8,315 bases of DNA, taken from an uncultured Variovorax sp. (GTDB taxonomy: Bacteria > Pseudomonadota > Gammaproteobacteria > Burkholderiales > Burkholderiaceae_C). Positions 1-5,587 of the stretch are shown here, piece after piece. Within the stretch, counting starts at the first letter, position 1, and each line of letters begins with the position of its first letter. Under the pieces are notes generated by a model that made no database searches, was not told the DNA's origin, and saw only the letters and a list, made by a program, of their open reading frames with translations. The stretch covers positions 1 through 8,315 of the forward strand of contig CAIQMJ010000206.1 in the NCBI GenBank assembly GCA_903872875.1, in the 5' to 3' direction. Both the position numbers and the translations under genes were made by a program.

Positions 1-375
1 CGCTGGCAGCGCGACCTGACCGACAGCACCGTCCTGCGCAACATCGGCGTGGCCTTCGGCTATGCCGTGCTGGCCTACGCCAGCCTGGCGGCCGGCCTGG
101 GCAAGCTCGAACTGAACGAGGAAGCGCTGGCCGACGATCTCGACGCGTCGTGGGAAGTGCTGGCCGAACCGATCCAGACCGTGATGCGCCGCTTCGGCGT
201 GCAGGGCGCCTACGAGCAATTGAAGGAAGTGACGCGCGGCAAGACCGTGACGGCCGAAGCGCTGCACGGACTGATCCGCTCGCTCGCGATTCCCGAAGAG
301 GAGAAAGAACGGCTGCTGGCGATGACGCCAGCCACCTATACAGGCAAGGCGGCGGAACTGGCACGTCGCGTCTGA
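1..375 (+). CDS. purB: Adenylosuccinate lyase, C-terminal part (5' end outside window)
   Basis: Purine biosynthesis enzyme that releases fumarate in two steps: SAICAR to AICAR, and adenylosuccinate to AMP. It is cytoplasmic and normally a homotetramer. The reading frame is open from base 1 and gives 124 residues before TGA at 373-375. The visible part begins RWQRDLTDSTVLRN and continues with WEVLAEPIQTVMRR and a conserved ending near EEEKERLLAMTPATY, which matches the C-terminal helical domain of the long proteobacterial (E. coli-type) PurB almost residue for residue. The true start and the catalytic residues lie upstream of the window. The stop overlaps the ATG of yaeQ by one base (TGATG), so the two are probably translationally coupled. 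Nothing suggests a broken gene; it is partial only because of the window edge. Confidence 0.97.
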   Translation, partial: RWQRDLTDSTVLRNIGVAFGYAVLAYASLAAGLGKLELNEEALADDLDASWEVLAEPIQTVMRRFGVQGAYEQLKEVTRGKTVTAEALHGLIRSLAIPEEEKERLLAMTPATYTGKAAELARRV

Positions 376-935
376 TGGCACTCAAGTCGACAATCTTCAA
401 GGCGAACCTCGCGGTCGCCGACATCGACAACGGCTACTACGCCGACCACGCGCTGACGCTCGCACGGCATCCGAGCGAAAACGATGAGCGGATGATGATC
501 CGGCTGATCGCGCTGGCGCTGAACGCCCACAAGCTGCAGAGCGTCTGCGACGGCGACGGCGTGCTGGGCTTCGGCGCGGGACTGTCGAACCCGGACGACC
601 CGGACGTGTTCCTGCGCGACTTCACCGGTCGCACCCGCGTCTGGATCGAGGTCGGCCAGCCCGAGGACAAGCCGCTGATCAAGGCCTGCGGCAAGGCCGA
701 CGAGGTATTGCTCTATTGCTTCAGCCACGCGGCCGAGATCTGGTGGCGCGGCATGGAGAACAAGCTCTCCCGCCCGCAGAACCTGCGCGTGTTCCGCGTG
801 CCGACGCTGGCGTCGCAGTCGCTGGCTGCGCTGGCGCAGCGCAGCATGCAGTTGCAGGCGACGGTGCAGGAAGGCACATTGATGCTGGGCGACGGCAAAA
901 CCAGCATCGACATCGAATTGCTGAAATGGAAGTGA
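375..935 (+). CDS. yaeQ: YaeQ family protein (variant PD-(D/E)XK nuclease fold)
   Basis: A 186-residue protein, close to the usual ~180 of the family. It opens MALKSTIFKANLAVADID, and TLARHPSENDERMMIRL (about residues 28-44), RVWIEVGQP (88-96), AAEIWW and LQATVQ follow in the order seen in E. coli YaeQ. The family is known structurally to have a restriction-endonuclease-like PD-(D/E)XK core. Here the acidic residue of VWIEVGQ (E92) is followed by Gln95 where a canonical nuclease would have Lys, so nuclease activity cannot be assumed. YaeQ was once linked to suppression of rfaH defects; its real function is not settled. I chose the ATG at 375 because the homology begins exactly there; the frame extends upstream only through purB. 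It overlaps purB by one base and has no separate promoter, so it should be cotranscribed with purB. Confidence 0.96.
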   Translation: MALKSTIFKANLAVADIDNGYYADHALTLARHPSENDERMMIRLIALALNAHKLQSVCDGDGVLGFGAGLSNPDDPDVFLRDFTGRTRVWIEVGQPEDKPLIKACGKADEVLLYCFSHAAEIWWRGMENKLSRPQNLRVFRVPTLASQSLAALAQRSMQLQATVQEGTLMLGDGKTSIDIELLKWK

Positions 936-950
936 GCCCGCGCGCCTGCT

Positions 951-1256
951 TCAGGCCGACGGCATCATCTGGCCGCATTGCCAGCATTGCTCGAAGCCGC
1001 CTTCGACCAGTTCACCGCAATGGCAATGCCAGCGGTGCTGAGGGCGGTTCTGCAGGGCCTGCAGCAGACGCTTGGCGCTGTCGAACTGCGTCTCGTCGTC
1101 GATCCAGATCTCCGGCAGGCACTGGTCGGGCGGCAGTTGGCCGACCACGGCGCCGAGGAATTCACGCTGAACGGTCGCCTCGACGCCATCCTCGCGCAAG
1201 GCGTGCACCCAGAGCGTAGCGATCGCGAGATTCGGAGCCTGGGCGAGACGGCGCAT
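951..1256 (-). CDS. DUF2007 domain protein with C-terminal zinc ribbon
   Basis: A 101-residue protein. The first two thirds (about residues 8-70) have the alternating strand/helix pattern of DUF2007 ('putative signal transducing protein'), including the family's habit of describing an inherited element: LVHAL-like helix, LPEIWIDDETQFDSAKRLL. The C-terminus (about 76-96) carries a zinc-ribbon-like set of cysteines: C78, C80, C91 and C94, in WHCHCGE followed by EQCWQCG. The first pair is spaced CxC rather than the more common CxxC. Two pairs of cysteines suggest bound zinc, but the biochemical role of the family is unknown. The ATG at 1256 lies 5 bases after the stop of the DUF3717-DUF1289 gene, so the two form an operon. 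The 3' end is convergent with yaeQ, with a 15-base gap. Family placement rests on pattern recognition; the reading frame itself is secure. Confidence 0.85.
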   Translation of the reverse strand: MRRLAQAPNLAIATLWVHALREDGVEATVQREFLGAVVGQLPPDQCLPEIWIDDETQFDSAKRLLQALQNRPQHRWHCHCGELVEGGFEQCWQCGQMMPSA

Positions 1257-1261
1257 GGCGC

Positions 1262-1744
1262 TCAGCGAGCGTCGCCGGGGTCGCCCGCCGCCGCATCGGG
1301 GGCGGCGGGGGTCGCCGTGTCCTGCGATGGAGCGTCCCGCGTTTCACGTGCCCGCTCGGCATAGGTATTGAAGCGCCAGGCCTTGTCTTCCATCGTGATG
1401 CGGCGCCAGGTGACGCGCTTCTCGGCGGGCGTCATCGCGGGCCAGTGCTGCACTTCCTCGAAGCTGCGGCCGCAGCCCTTGCATTCGTCGTCGCCCTGGC
1501 TGGTGGAGCAGATGGCGATGCAGGGCGTGTCGGGCGTGCTCTCGTACCAGGCGAGCCAGGCTTCCCAGGCCTCGGCGGGGAAGCCGACTTCGTCGACCTC
1601 GTCCTCGTGATGGAAGACCATCAGCGCATAGACCTCCGCCAACGCGCGCAATTCGGGCGCCAGCGTGATGCCGTCGGGCGACGGCTTCTTCTCCCGCCAG
1701 TAGTTGATGGCGGCCTCGATGTCGGTGATGTGAATGGCGGCCAT
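1262..1744 (-). CDS. DUF3717-DUF1289 two-domain protein
   Basis: A 160-residue protein with three parts. Residues 1-55 (MAAIHITDIEAAINYWR..., LAPELRALAEVYALM) match DUF3717, a short helical domain found mainly in Burkholderiales. Residues about 73-118 match DUF1289: TPCIAIC, then ECKGCGRSFEEV and W..MTPAEKR. C75, C79, C88 and C91 form a probable zinc site. The last ~40 residues are rich in Ala, Pro, Asp and Thr and are probably disordered. Neither domain has a demonstrated function. The ATG at 1744 is chosen because the DUF3717 homology starts there; I see no strong Shine-Dalgarno before it. It is the first gene of a two-gene minus-strand unit with the DUF2007 protein and is transcribed divergently from the manganese riboswitch operon. 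A possible -10 (TATGAT on the minus strand, 1768-1773) lacks a convincing -35. Confidence 0.9.
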   Translation of the reverse strand: MAAIHITDIEAAINYWREKKPSPDGITLAPELRALAEVYALMVFHHEDEVDEVGFPAEAWEAWLAWYESTPDTPCIAICSTSQGDDECKGCGRSFEEVQHWPAMTPAEKRVTWRRITMEDKAWRFNTYAERARETRDAPSQDTATPAAPDAAAGDPGDAR

Positions 1745-1824
1745 GGCGAACGAAAAAACGAGCCGGGATCATAGTCTCCCAAAGCCCTGCCGGAGCCGAA
1801 GGATTTGGAATCGCTATCAATATC

Positions 1825-1917
1825 AGAGCATCCAGTCCAATCACTGCAACGCTTTCAGAGACCTTTTCTTCAAACGCACTATCGATGCGTTTGCCAGCGG
1901 GTACGCCGGGATGCTCT
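1825..1917. repeat. Widely spaced 9-bp inverted repeat
   Basis: AGAGCATCC at 1825-1833 is the exact reverse complement of GGATGCTCT at 1909-1917, 75 bases apart, enclosing the 23-bp palindrome. The right arm touches the -10 element at 1915-1920. It could be a pair of protein-binding half-sites or chance. In the rest of 1745-1870 I see nothing else I can name. Confidence 0.35.
1871..1893. repeat. 23-bp palindrome next to promoter, possible operator
   Basis: A perfect inverted repeat: CAAACGCA at 1871-1878 and TGCGTTTG at 1886-1893, with a 7-base spacer. The right arm overlaps the -35 hexamer of the promoter at 1891-1920, a usual position for an operator. No T-run follows on either strand, so it is not an intrinsic terminator. 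The AAAC...GTTT ends recall the E. coli MntR box, which would fit the manganese genes downstream, but the inner bases differ, so this is a suggestion only. Confidence 0.5.
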
Positions 1918-1920
1918 AAT
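1891..1920 (+). promoter_or_regulatory. Sigma-70 promoter for the riboswitch-terC operon
   Basis: TTGCCA at 1891-1896 (5 of 6 to the -35 consensus) and TCTAAT at 1915-1920 (5 of 6 to the -10 consensus) are separated by 18 bases. Transcription would begin near 1926-1928, immediately before the closing helix of the aptamer at 1929. That exact fit between promoter and RNA start is the main support for the call. Confidence 0.75.
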
Positions 1921-1925
1921 CCGCG

Positions 1926-2048
1926 CCACGAAGGGGAGTAGCTCCCGCCCGCTGCAGCGCAACGGGTATCGACAGGTCGTCAATACGAAGCACAACAACT
2001 TCCGGCCTGTCGGGCAGCATCGCGCTGCCGAGCAAGACCTTCGATTTG
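1926..2048 (+). promoter_or_regulatory. yybP-ykoY manganese riboswitch aptamer
   Basis: The conserved sequence blocks are all present and in order: GGGGAGTAGCTC at 1933-1944, GTCGTCAATACG at 1976-1987 and GAGCAAGACC at 2030-2039. Paired elements can be drawn: closing helix CGAAGG 1929-1934 with CCTTCG 2038-2043; GCTC 1941-1944 with GAGC 2030-2033; a hairpin in 1945-1965; GACAGG 1971-1976 with CCTGTC 2006-2011, carrying the second conserved loop; and GGCAGC 2013-2018 with GCTGCC 2024-2029. Aptamers of this class bind Mn2+ where the two conserved loops dock, and usually turn on manganese exporters. It lies directly upstream of a TerC-family gene, the typical partner. The class assignment is very secure. 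Confidence 0.95.
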
Positions 2049-2158
2049 AACCCGTGCAGGTTTGATCGAAGCGATTGCTCATCCCGGAATGCCTTCCTGG
2101 TTTCCGTTCATTCGCCTCATCCGACCTGTGGATTGACTAGCAACGAACTGAGGACACT
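2030..2158 (+). promoter_or_regulatory. Riboswitch expression platform with competing hairpin
   Basis: GAGCAA (2030-2035) can pair with TTGCTC (2075-2080), and CTTCGAT (2039-2045) with ATCGAAG (2065-2071): 13 base pairs around a 3x3 internal loop. The left arms are the 3' halves of the aptamer's closing helices, so this hairpin and the folded aptamer exclude each other. No T-run follows, so intrinsic termination is unlikely; control of translation or Rho access is more plausible. CCTCA at 2115-2119 could mask the ribosome-binding site TGAGG at 2149-2153, only five pairs, so that link is weak. The Shine-Dalgarno TGAGGA precedes the terC ATG at 2159. Confidence 0.6.
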
Positions 2159-2893
2159 ATGGAAGCCTTCATGACCCCGGAATTCTGGGTCGCGGTCGGT
2201 CAGATCATCATGATCGACATTCTTCTTGGCGGCGACAACGCGGTGGTGATCGCGCTGGCCTGCCGCAAGCTGCCACCTGCACAACGCACGAAGGGCATTC
2301 TCTGGGGCACCGCCGGCGCCATCGTGCTGCGCGTGATCCTGATCTTCTTCGCGCTCACGCTGCTCGCCATCCCATTCCTGAAAATCGTGGGTGCGGCGCT
2401 GCTGGTGTGGATCGGCGTCAAGCTGCTGGCGCCCGAGCACGACGACCCGCACGGCAACATCGCCGGCAGCGACAAGCTCTGGGCCGCCGTGAAGACCGTG
2501 ATCGTGGCCGATCTGGTCATGAGCGTGGACAACGTGATCGCCATTGCCGGCGCCGCACAGGGTGCTGGCGACGGCCACCAGATGCCGCTCGTGATCTTCG
2601 GCCTGCTGGTGAGCATTCCGATCATCGTCTGGGGCAGCCAGTTGGTCATCAAGCTGATGGACCGCTTCCCGATGATCATCACGCTCGGCGGCATGCTGCT
2701 GGGCTGGATCGCCGGCACGATGGCGGTGTCCGACCCCGCAGTCGCAAACATGGCCGCCTGGACCTGGGTGCCGAAGGTGCCGCAGACCGACACCGTGCGC
2801 TATGCCGCAGGCATCTTCGGCGCGCTGCTGGTGCTGGCCATCGGCAAGTGGGTGGCGAGCCGCAATGCGGCCAAGTCGCCAGCTTCGGCCTGA
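2159..2893 (+). CDS. TerC/YjbE-family integral membrane protein, probable Mn2+ exporter
   Basis: A 244-residue membrane protein of the riboswitch-associated YjbE type within the TerC family. About seven hydrophobic segments span the sequence. The two family signatures are clear: IDILLGGDNAVV (D20, G24, G25, D26, N27) near the N-terminus and ADLVMSVDNVIAIAG (D118, D124, N125) in the middle; these intramembrane acidic residues are the presumed metal-binding sites. TerC relatives such as YkoY and YceF of Bacillus and Alx of E. coli are linked to manganese export and to metal supply for secreted proteins, and several sit behind yybP-ykoY riboswitches as here. The name 'TerC' comes from tellurium resistance, but none of the other ter genes is nearby. 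The ATG at 2159 has TGAGGA upstream. It should be induced by high Mn2+ through the riboswitch and is cotranscribed with the gene 45 bases downstream. Confidence 0.96.
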   Translation: MEAFMTPEFWVAVGQIIMIDILLGGDNAVVIALACRKLPPAQRTKGILWGTAGAIVLRVILIFFALTLLAIPFLKIVGAALLVWIGVKLLAPEHDDPHGNIAGSDKLWAAVKTVIVADLVMSVDNVIAIAGAAQGAGDGHQMPLVIFGLLVSIPIIVWGSQLVIKLMDRFPMIITLGGMLLGWIAGTMAVSDPAVANMAAWTWVPKVPQTDTVRYAAGIFGALLVLAIGKWVASRNAAKSPASA

Positions 2894-2938
2894 CCGCCGT
2901 CAATGACCTTGTCACGTTCAACCACGAAGGAGCACGCC

Positions 2939-3403
2939 ATGGAGAAGATCATTCTTTACGTCGACGACACCACCTATGCGCGAGATTTCCTCGCCCGCAG
3001 CGCACCCGAAGCCGCAGGTGGCGGGGCACGCCACTGGGTGATGGTCGCGTGCGCGCCGCGCATGACGGCGCGCATCAGCAAGTGGGTCAGCCACAGCGCA
3101 AGGGCCAACTGGCGCGCGAAATGGTTCGCCAGGACGCAGGCGCAGATGCTGCCGCTGTTCGAGCATGCCGGCGACGCCGTCACGCCGGTGCTGGCGCAGG
3201 GCACGCTGACCGAACTGACCCAGCGCCTGAAGATGGAGCACGGCGCTGCGGCACGCGTGGTCGATGCGCGCCGTCCGAAGATCGGGGTCGATCTCGAGCC
3301 GGTGACGCCGGACCAGGAGCCGAGCAAGTCGGGCTGGGCATTGCCTGGCGCGGTGATGGGCATGGGCGCATTGCTGGTGCTGGCGAACGAACTCGCTGAA
3401 TAA
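2939..3403 (+). CDS. Unrecognised small protein with possible C-terminal membrane anchor
   Basis: A 154-residue protein I cannot assign to a named family. The ATG at 2939 is chosen because AAGGAG (2927-2932) sits 6 bases before it; the frame opens further upstream without a comparable site. The first ~115 residues look like a small alpha/beta fold: a strand KIILYVDD at 3-10, a helix, another strand HWVMVA near 32-37, a basic and tryptophan-rich helix with SKWVSH and NWRAKWF, then a strand and helix around TPVLAQGTLTELTQRL and a strand near RVVDARR. The alternation recalls half of a universal-stress-protein fold, but no nucleotide-binding glycine motif is visible. The last ~20 residues (about 132-150) are hydrophobic and glycine-rich and could anchor it in the membrane. 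It follows terC after 45 bases with no terminator, so it should share the manganese riboswitch. A role beside the TerC protein is inference from position only. Confidence 0.85.
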   Translation: MEKIILYVDDTTYARDFLARSAPEAAGGGARHWVMVACAPRMTARISKWVSHSARANWRAKWFARTQAQMLPLFEHAGDAVTPVLAQGTLTELTQRLKMEHGAAARVVDARRPKIGVDLEPVTPDQEPSKSGWALPGAVMGMGALLVLANELAE

Positions 3404-3417
3404 GCCCCCAGGCTTTT
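3402..3417 (+). terminator. Short terminator-like hairpin after the terC operon
   Basis: AAGCC (3402-3406), loop CCCA, GGCTT (3411-3415), followed by two more T residues so that the T-run is four long (3414-3417). It starts within the stop codon of the preceding gene. The stem is only five pairs, so it may be a weak terminator at the end of the manganese operon. Confidence 0.4.
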
Positions 3418-3466
3418 CACGCGCCTTGCGCATGCGCCGTTCCATCTCGCCGCTGCCTGCTCGCGC

Positions 3467-3475
3467 TGATATCCT
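3467..3475 (+). promoter_or_regulatory. Possible extended -10, leaderless start
   Basis: TG at 3467-3468, one base, then TATCCT at 3470-3475 (4 of 6 to consensus). The ATG at 3482 lies 7 bases after the hexamer, where transcription would begin. The gene has no visible Shine-Dalgarno, which fits a leaderless message, but the hexamer is weak. Confidence 0.3.
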
Positions 3476-3481
3476 GCAACC

Positions 3482-3835
3482 ATGCGACTCATCCTCAAAT
3501 GGCTTCTCAGCGCGCTGGCTCTGCTGGCGGTGACCTATCTCTACAGCGGCGTGCAGGTCGCGAGCTTCGGTTCGGCATTGATCGCCGCCGCGGTGATCGG
3601 CCTGCTGAACATGGTCGTGCGGCCGGTGCTGGTGGTGCTCACGCTCCCGGTGACGGTCGTGACGCTCGGGCTGTTTCTGTTCGTGATCAACGCGCTGATG
3701 TTCTGGTCGGCGTCGGGACTGCTCGGTGGCTTCAACGTGACGGGTTTCGGCGCGGCGCTGATCGGCTCGCTGATCTACTCGCTGCTCGGCTTACTCATCG
3801 AAGCGGCACTGGGCGGCCTGTTTCAGCGCAGGTAG
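3482..3835 (+). CDS. Phage holin family 4 (PF04020, YvlD-like) membrane protein
   Basis: A 117-residue, almost entirely hydrophobic protein with four predicted membrane helices (about residues 3-22, 26-46, 53-77 and 83-112). The conserved core NMVVRPVLVVLTLPVTVVTLGLF (with its N-P-P-T-G pattern, residues about 43-66) and FVINALMF are typical of PF04020, called 'phage holin' or YvlD family. The name is historical: most members are chromosomal, not next to phage genes, and of unknown function, and there is no phage gene near this one. The ATG at 3482 is the first in frame, and the homology starts at it (MRLILKWLLSALAL). It lacks a clear ribosome-binding site. It stands alone, 78 bases after the terC operon, and is convergent with the M48 protease gene with a gap of 13 bases. 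Confidence 0.93.
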   Translation: MRLILKWLLSALALLAVTYLYSGVQVASFGSALIAAAVIGLLNMVVRPVLVVLTLPVTVVTLGLFLFVINALMFWSASGLLGGFNVTGFGAALIGSLIYSLLGLLIEAALGGLFQRR

Positions 3836-3842
3836 CGGGCAG

Positions 3843-3860
3843 CCGCCGCTACAGCGGCGG
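3843..3860. terminator. GC hairpin at convergent gene ends
   Basis: CCGCCGC (3843-3849), loop TACA, GCGGCGG (3854-3860). It lies where the plus-strand PF04020 gene and the minus-strand protease gene end and overlaps the latter's stop codon. It has no T-run on either strand, so it may slow polymerase or protect 3' ends rather than act as a classical terminator. Confidence 0.25.
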
Positions 3861-5522
3861 GTCGGCCTGCTGGTCCTTCAGCAGCGCGTCGACCGCACGG
3901 GCACGGGTGTCGATGATCGATGCCTCGTAATGGTCGACGCCCGCAGCGCCGCCACCCTGGCGCACCAGTTCCTGCGCAGCGCGGAAACGATCGCGCGCTG
4001 CGGCGTAGTCGAGCGTCGCGACGTTCGCCTCGGCATCGGCACGCACTGCACGCAGCGTGTCGTTCTGCGCCGCATAGAGCGAACCGAGCGTGTGCCAGGC
4101 GCTTGCGTCCTTCGGGTGGACGGCGACCCAGTCGCGCAGTGGCGGAACCATCGGTGCGGGATCGCGCATCGCGACCGCCACCTGCGCAGCCAGCAGCATT
4201 TCGGGCTCGTCCTTCGACTTCGGATCGAGCCGCGCGGCCGCCCGGGCCGGCGCGCCGCCCGCCAGGTCGATCTCGGCGGCCAACAGGCGGGCCAGCCTCG
4301 CCGCGGCTGCATCGCCGGCAACGTGCGCGCTGAGGCGCTCGGCCAGGGCCTGCGCCTGGGGAAACTCGCGCTGCGTGCAGGCCGCCAGCGCGGCGGCATA
4401 CAGGATGCCGGCCTGCTGGGCGGGTGCGGCTCGCGCAAAGTCCGGACCCGACGCCGCCTGAACGCCCAGGCGCAGCGCATCGACACCGGGGCGTGAGAGC
4501 ACGCGCGCACGTGCGGCGATCATCGCGTGGTCCATCCGCAGCGCCCGCACCGCCGGGCTGCGCGGCGTTCCGGGTGCCGTGCCAGCGGGCGTGCCACCGG
4601 TGGCCGGCGGCGCGTCGGCCGTCGGGCCTTCGGTCGCACGAAACTGAAAGCGCCCCTGCATGTCAGAGATCCGCTCGCTGTTGAGGGGATGGCTGCGCAG
4701 GTAAGGATAGGAGCCGTTGTCGTTGAGCCGCGAGGCGTACTGCAGCTTCTCGAACATCGAGGCGGCACCCTGCGGCGCGAAGCCGGCCTGCGTCATCACG
4801 CCGAAGCCGATGCGGTCTGCTTCGCGCTCCATGTCGCGCGAGAAGCTCAGCTGGTTCTGCATCGCCATCGCCTGGCTGCCCATGAGCACGGCCTGCCCTG
4901 CGTCGCCGTTGCGGCTCTTGCCGGCGGCGATCATTCCCAACACCATCGCCGCCAGCAGCAGCGGCATCTGCCGGCTCTGCTTGCTCATGATGCGCGAGAT
5001 GTGGCGCTGCGTGACGTGCGACAGCTCGTGGCCAAGAACGGTGGCGAGCTCGTCCGGACTGTCGGTCACGGCGATCAGCCCCAGGTGAAGGCCCAGATAG
5101 CCACCCGGCAACGCGAAGGCGTTGATGCTGCGGTCGCGTCCCAGCAGCACGGTCCAGGCGAAACGCTCGTCGAGCTCGGGCGTGAGTTCGCCGCGCAGCC
5201 GCGCGGCGGCCAGCAGCCTCTGCCAGATGTCCTGGACGTAGGCCTCGAGGACCGGGTCGGCGATGAAGTCGGGGTCGCGGTACAGCTCGCGCGCGATCTG
5301 GTCGCCCAGCCGCCGCTCGGCCGCCGCAGTCATCTCGCCGCCATCGCCCATGCCGGGCAGCAGTTGCGCACGGGCGGCCGGCGGCATCAGCAACTGGCAG
5401 CCGATCACCACGGTGGCGCACAGCGTGCGCAACACATGGCGCGCACGCGGGCTTGGCCTCGCTGGCCGTACATCGGCGAGAGAATGGGCTCGGTCGGAAC
5501 GGATTTCAGGCATCAGAGGCAT
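3849..5522 (-). CDS. bepA: Exported M48 metalloprotease with TPR C-terminus (BepA-like)
   Basis: A periplasmic zinc protease of the BepA/YfgC type, which in E. coli helps assemble or degrade the LPS transporter LptD and other outer-membrane proteins. From the ATG at 5522 it has 557 residues. A long basic N-region is followed by a hydrophobic stretch (34-46) and a likely signal peptidase site ARA/Q (after A52). The M48 domain has INAFALPGG (133-141), the zinc motif HELSH (H165, E166, H169) and the third ligand in EREAD (E232, with D236). A low-complexity Pro/Ala/Thr/Gly linker (about 294-320) leads into a helical, TPR-like C-terminus (about 329-557). It is ~70 residues longer than E. coli BepA, partly from the linker. 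The start is uncertain: an ATG at 5567 adds 15 His/Lys-rich residues, but its GGAGGG touches the codon and the moaC promoter lies inside that stretch; the ATG at 5522 has a GAGGA 13 bases away. It is divergent from moaC. Confidence 0.94.
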   Translation of the reverse strand: MPLMPEIRSDRAHSLADVRPARPSPRARHVLRTLCATVVIGCQLLMPPAARAQLLPGMGDGGEMTAAAERRLGDQIARELYRDPDFIADPVLEAYVQDIWQRLLAAARLRGELTPELDERFAWTVLLGRDRSINAFALPGGYLGLHLGLIAVTDSPDELATVLGHELSHVTQRHISRIMSKQSRQMPLLLAAMVLGMIAAGKSRNGDAGQAVLMGSQAMAMQNQLSFSRDMEREADRIGFGVMTQAGFAPQGAASMFEKLQYASRLNDNGSYPYLRSHPLNSERISDMQGRFQFRATEGPTADAPPATGGTPAGTAPGTPRSPAVRALRMDHAMIAARARVLSRPGVDALRLGVQAASGPDFARAAPAQQAGILYAAALAACTQREFPQAQALAERLSAHVAGDAAAARLARLLAAEIDLAGGAPARAAARLDPKSKDEPEMLLAAQVAVAMRDPAPMVPPLRDWVAVHPKDASAWHTLGSLYAAQNDTLRAVRADAEANVATLDYAAARDRFRAAQELVRQGGGAAGVDHYEASIIDTRARAVDALLKDQQADPPL

Positions 5523-5557
5523 CGGGCGCTTGCATTCCTCATGGTGGCTCGGCCTCT

Positions 5558-5563
5558 TATGAT
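5558..5563 (+). promoter_or_regulatory. Possible moaC -10 element
   Basis: TATGAT matches the -10 consensus at 5 of 6 positions. Transcription would start near 5570, leaving an 18-base leader before the moaC ATG. I see no good -35 at the proper distance (TTCCTC at 5535-5540 is the best with a 17-base spacer). Confidence 0.35.
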
Positions 5564-5587
5564 GCATCCCTCCGCCGAACGTTCACC

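Noticed and set aside
150..374. Upstream extension of yaeQ
   Set aside because: The frame is open, but it overlaps purB, and YaeQ homology begins exactly at the ATG at 375.
944..956. GCCTG-CTT-CAGGC hairpin between yaeQ and the DUF2007 gene
   Set aside because: A five-pair stem with no T-run, overlapping the 3' end of the DUF2007 gene; not enough for a terminator.
1768..1773. TATGAT on the minus strand as -10 for the DUF3717-DUF1289 gene
   Set aside because: It matches at 5 of 6, but no -35-like hexamer lies 16-18 bases upstream, so it is mentioned only within the gene entry.
2159..2893. Tellurite resistance cluster
   Set aside because: Only a TerC-family gene is present, without terZABDE, and its manganese riboswitch points to Mn2+ instead.
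2407..3399. 330-codon open frame on the plus strand crossing terC and the next gene
   Set aside because: It runs in another frame through two well-supported genes and codes a composition (Arg/Gly/Ala/His) typical of out-of-frame reading.
3428..3437. GCGCATGCGC palindrome before the PF04020 gene
   Set aside because: Ten-base GC palindromes are frequent at this base composition, and it does not sit on a recognisable promoter.
3482..3835. Prophage remnant suggested by the 'holin' family name
   Set aside because: PF04020 proteins are mostly chromosomal, and no phage gene, integrase, attachment repeat or shift in composition is present.
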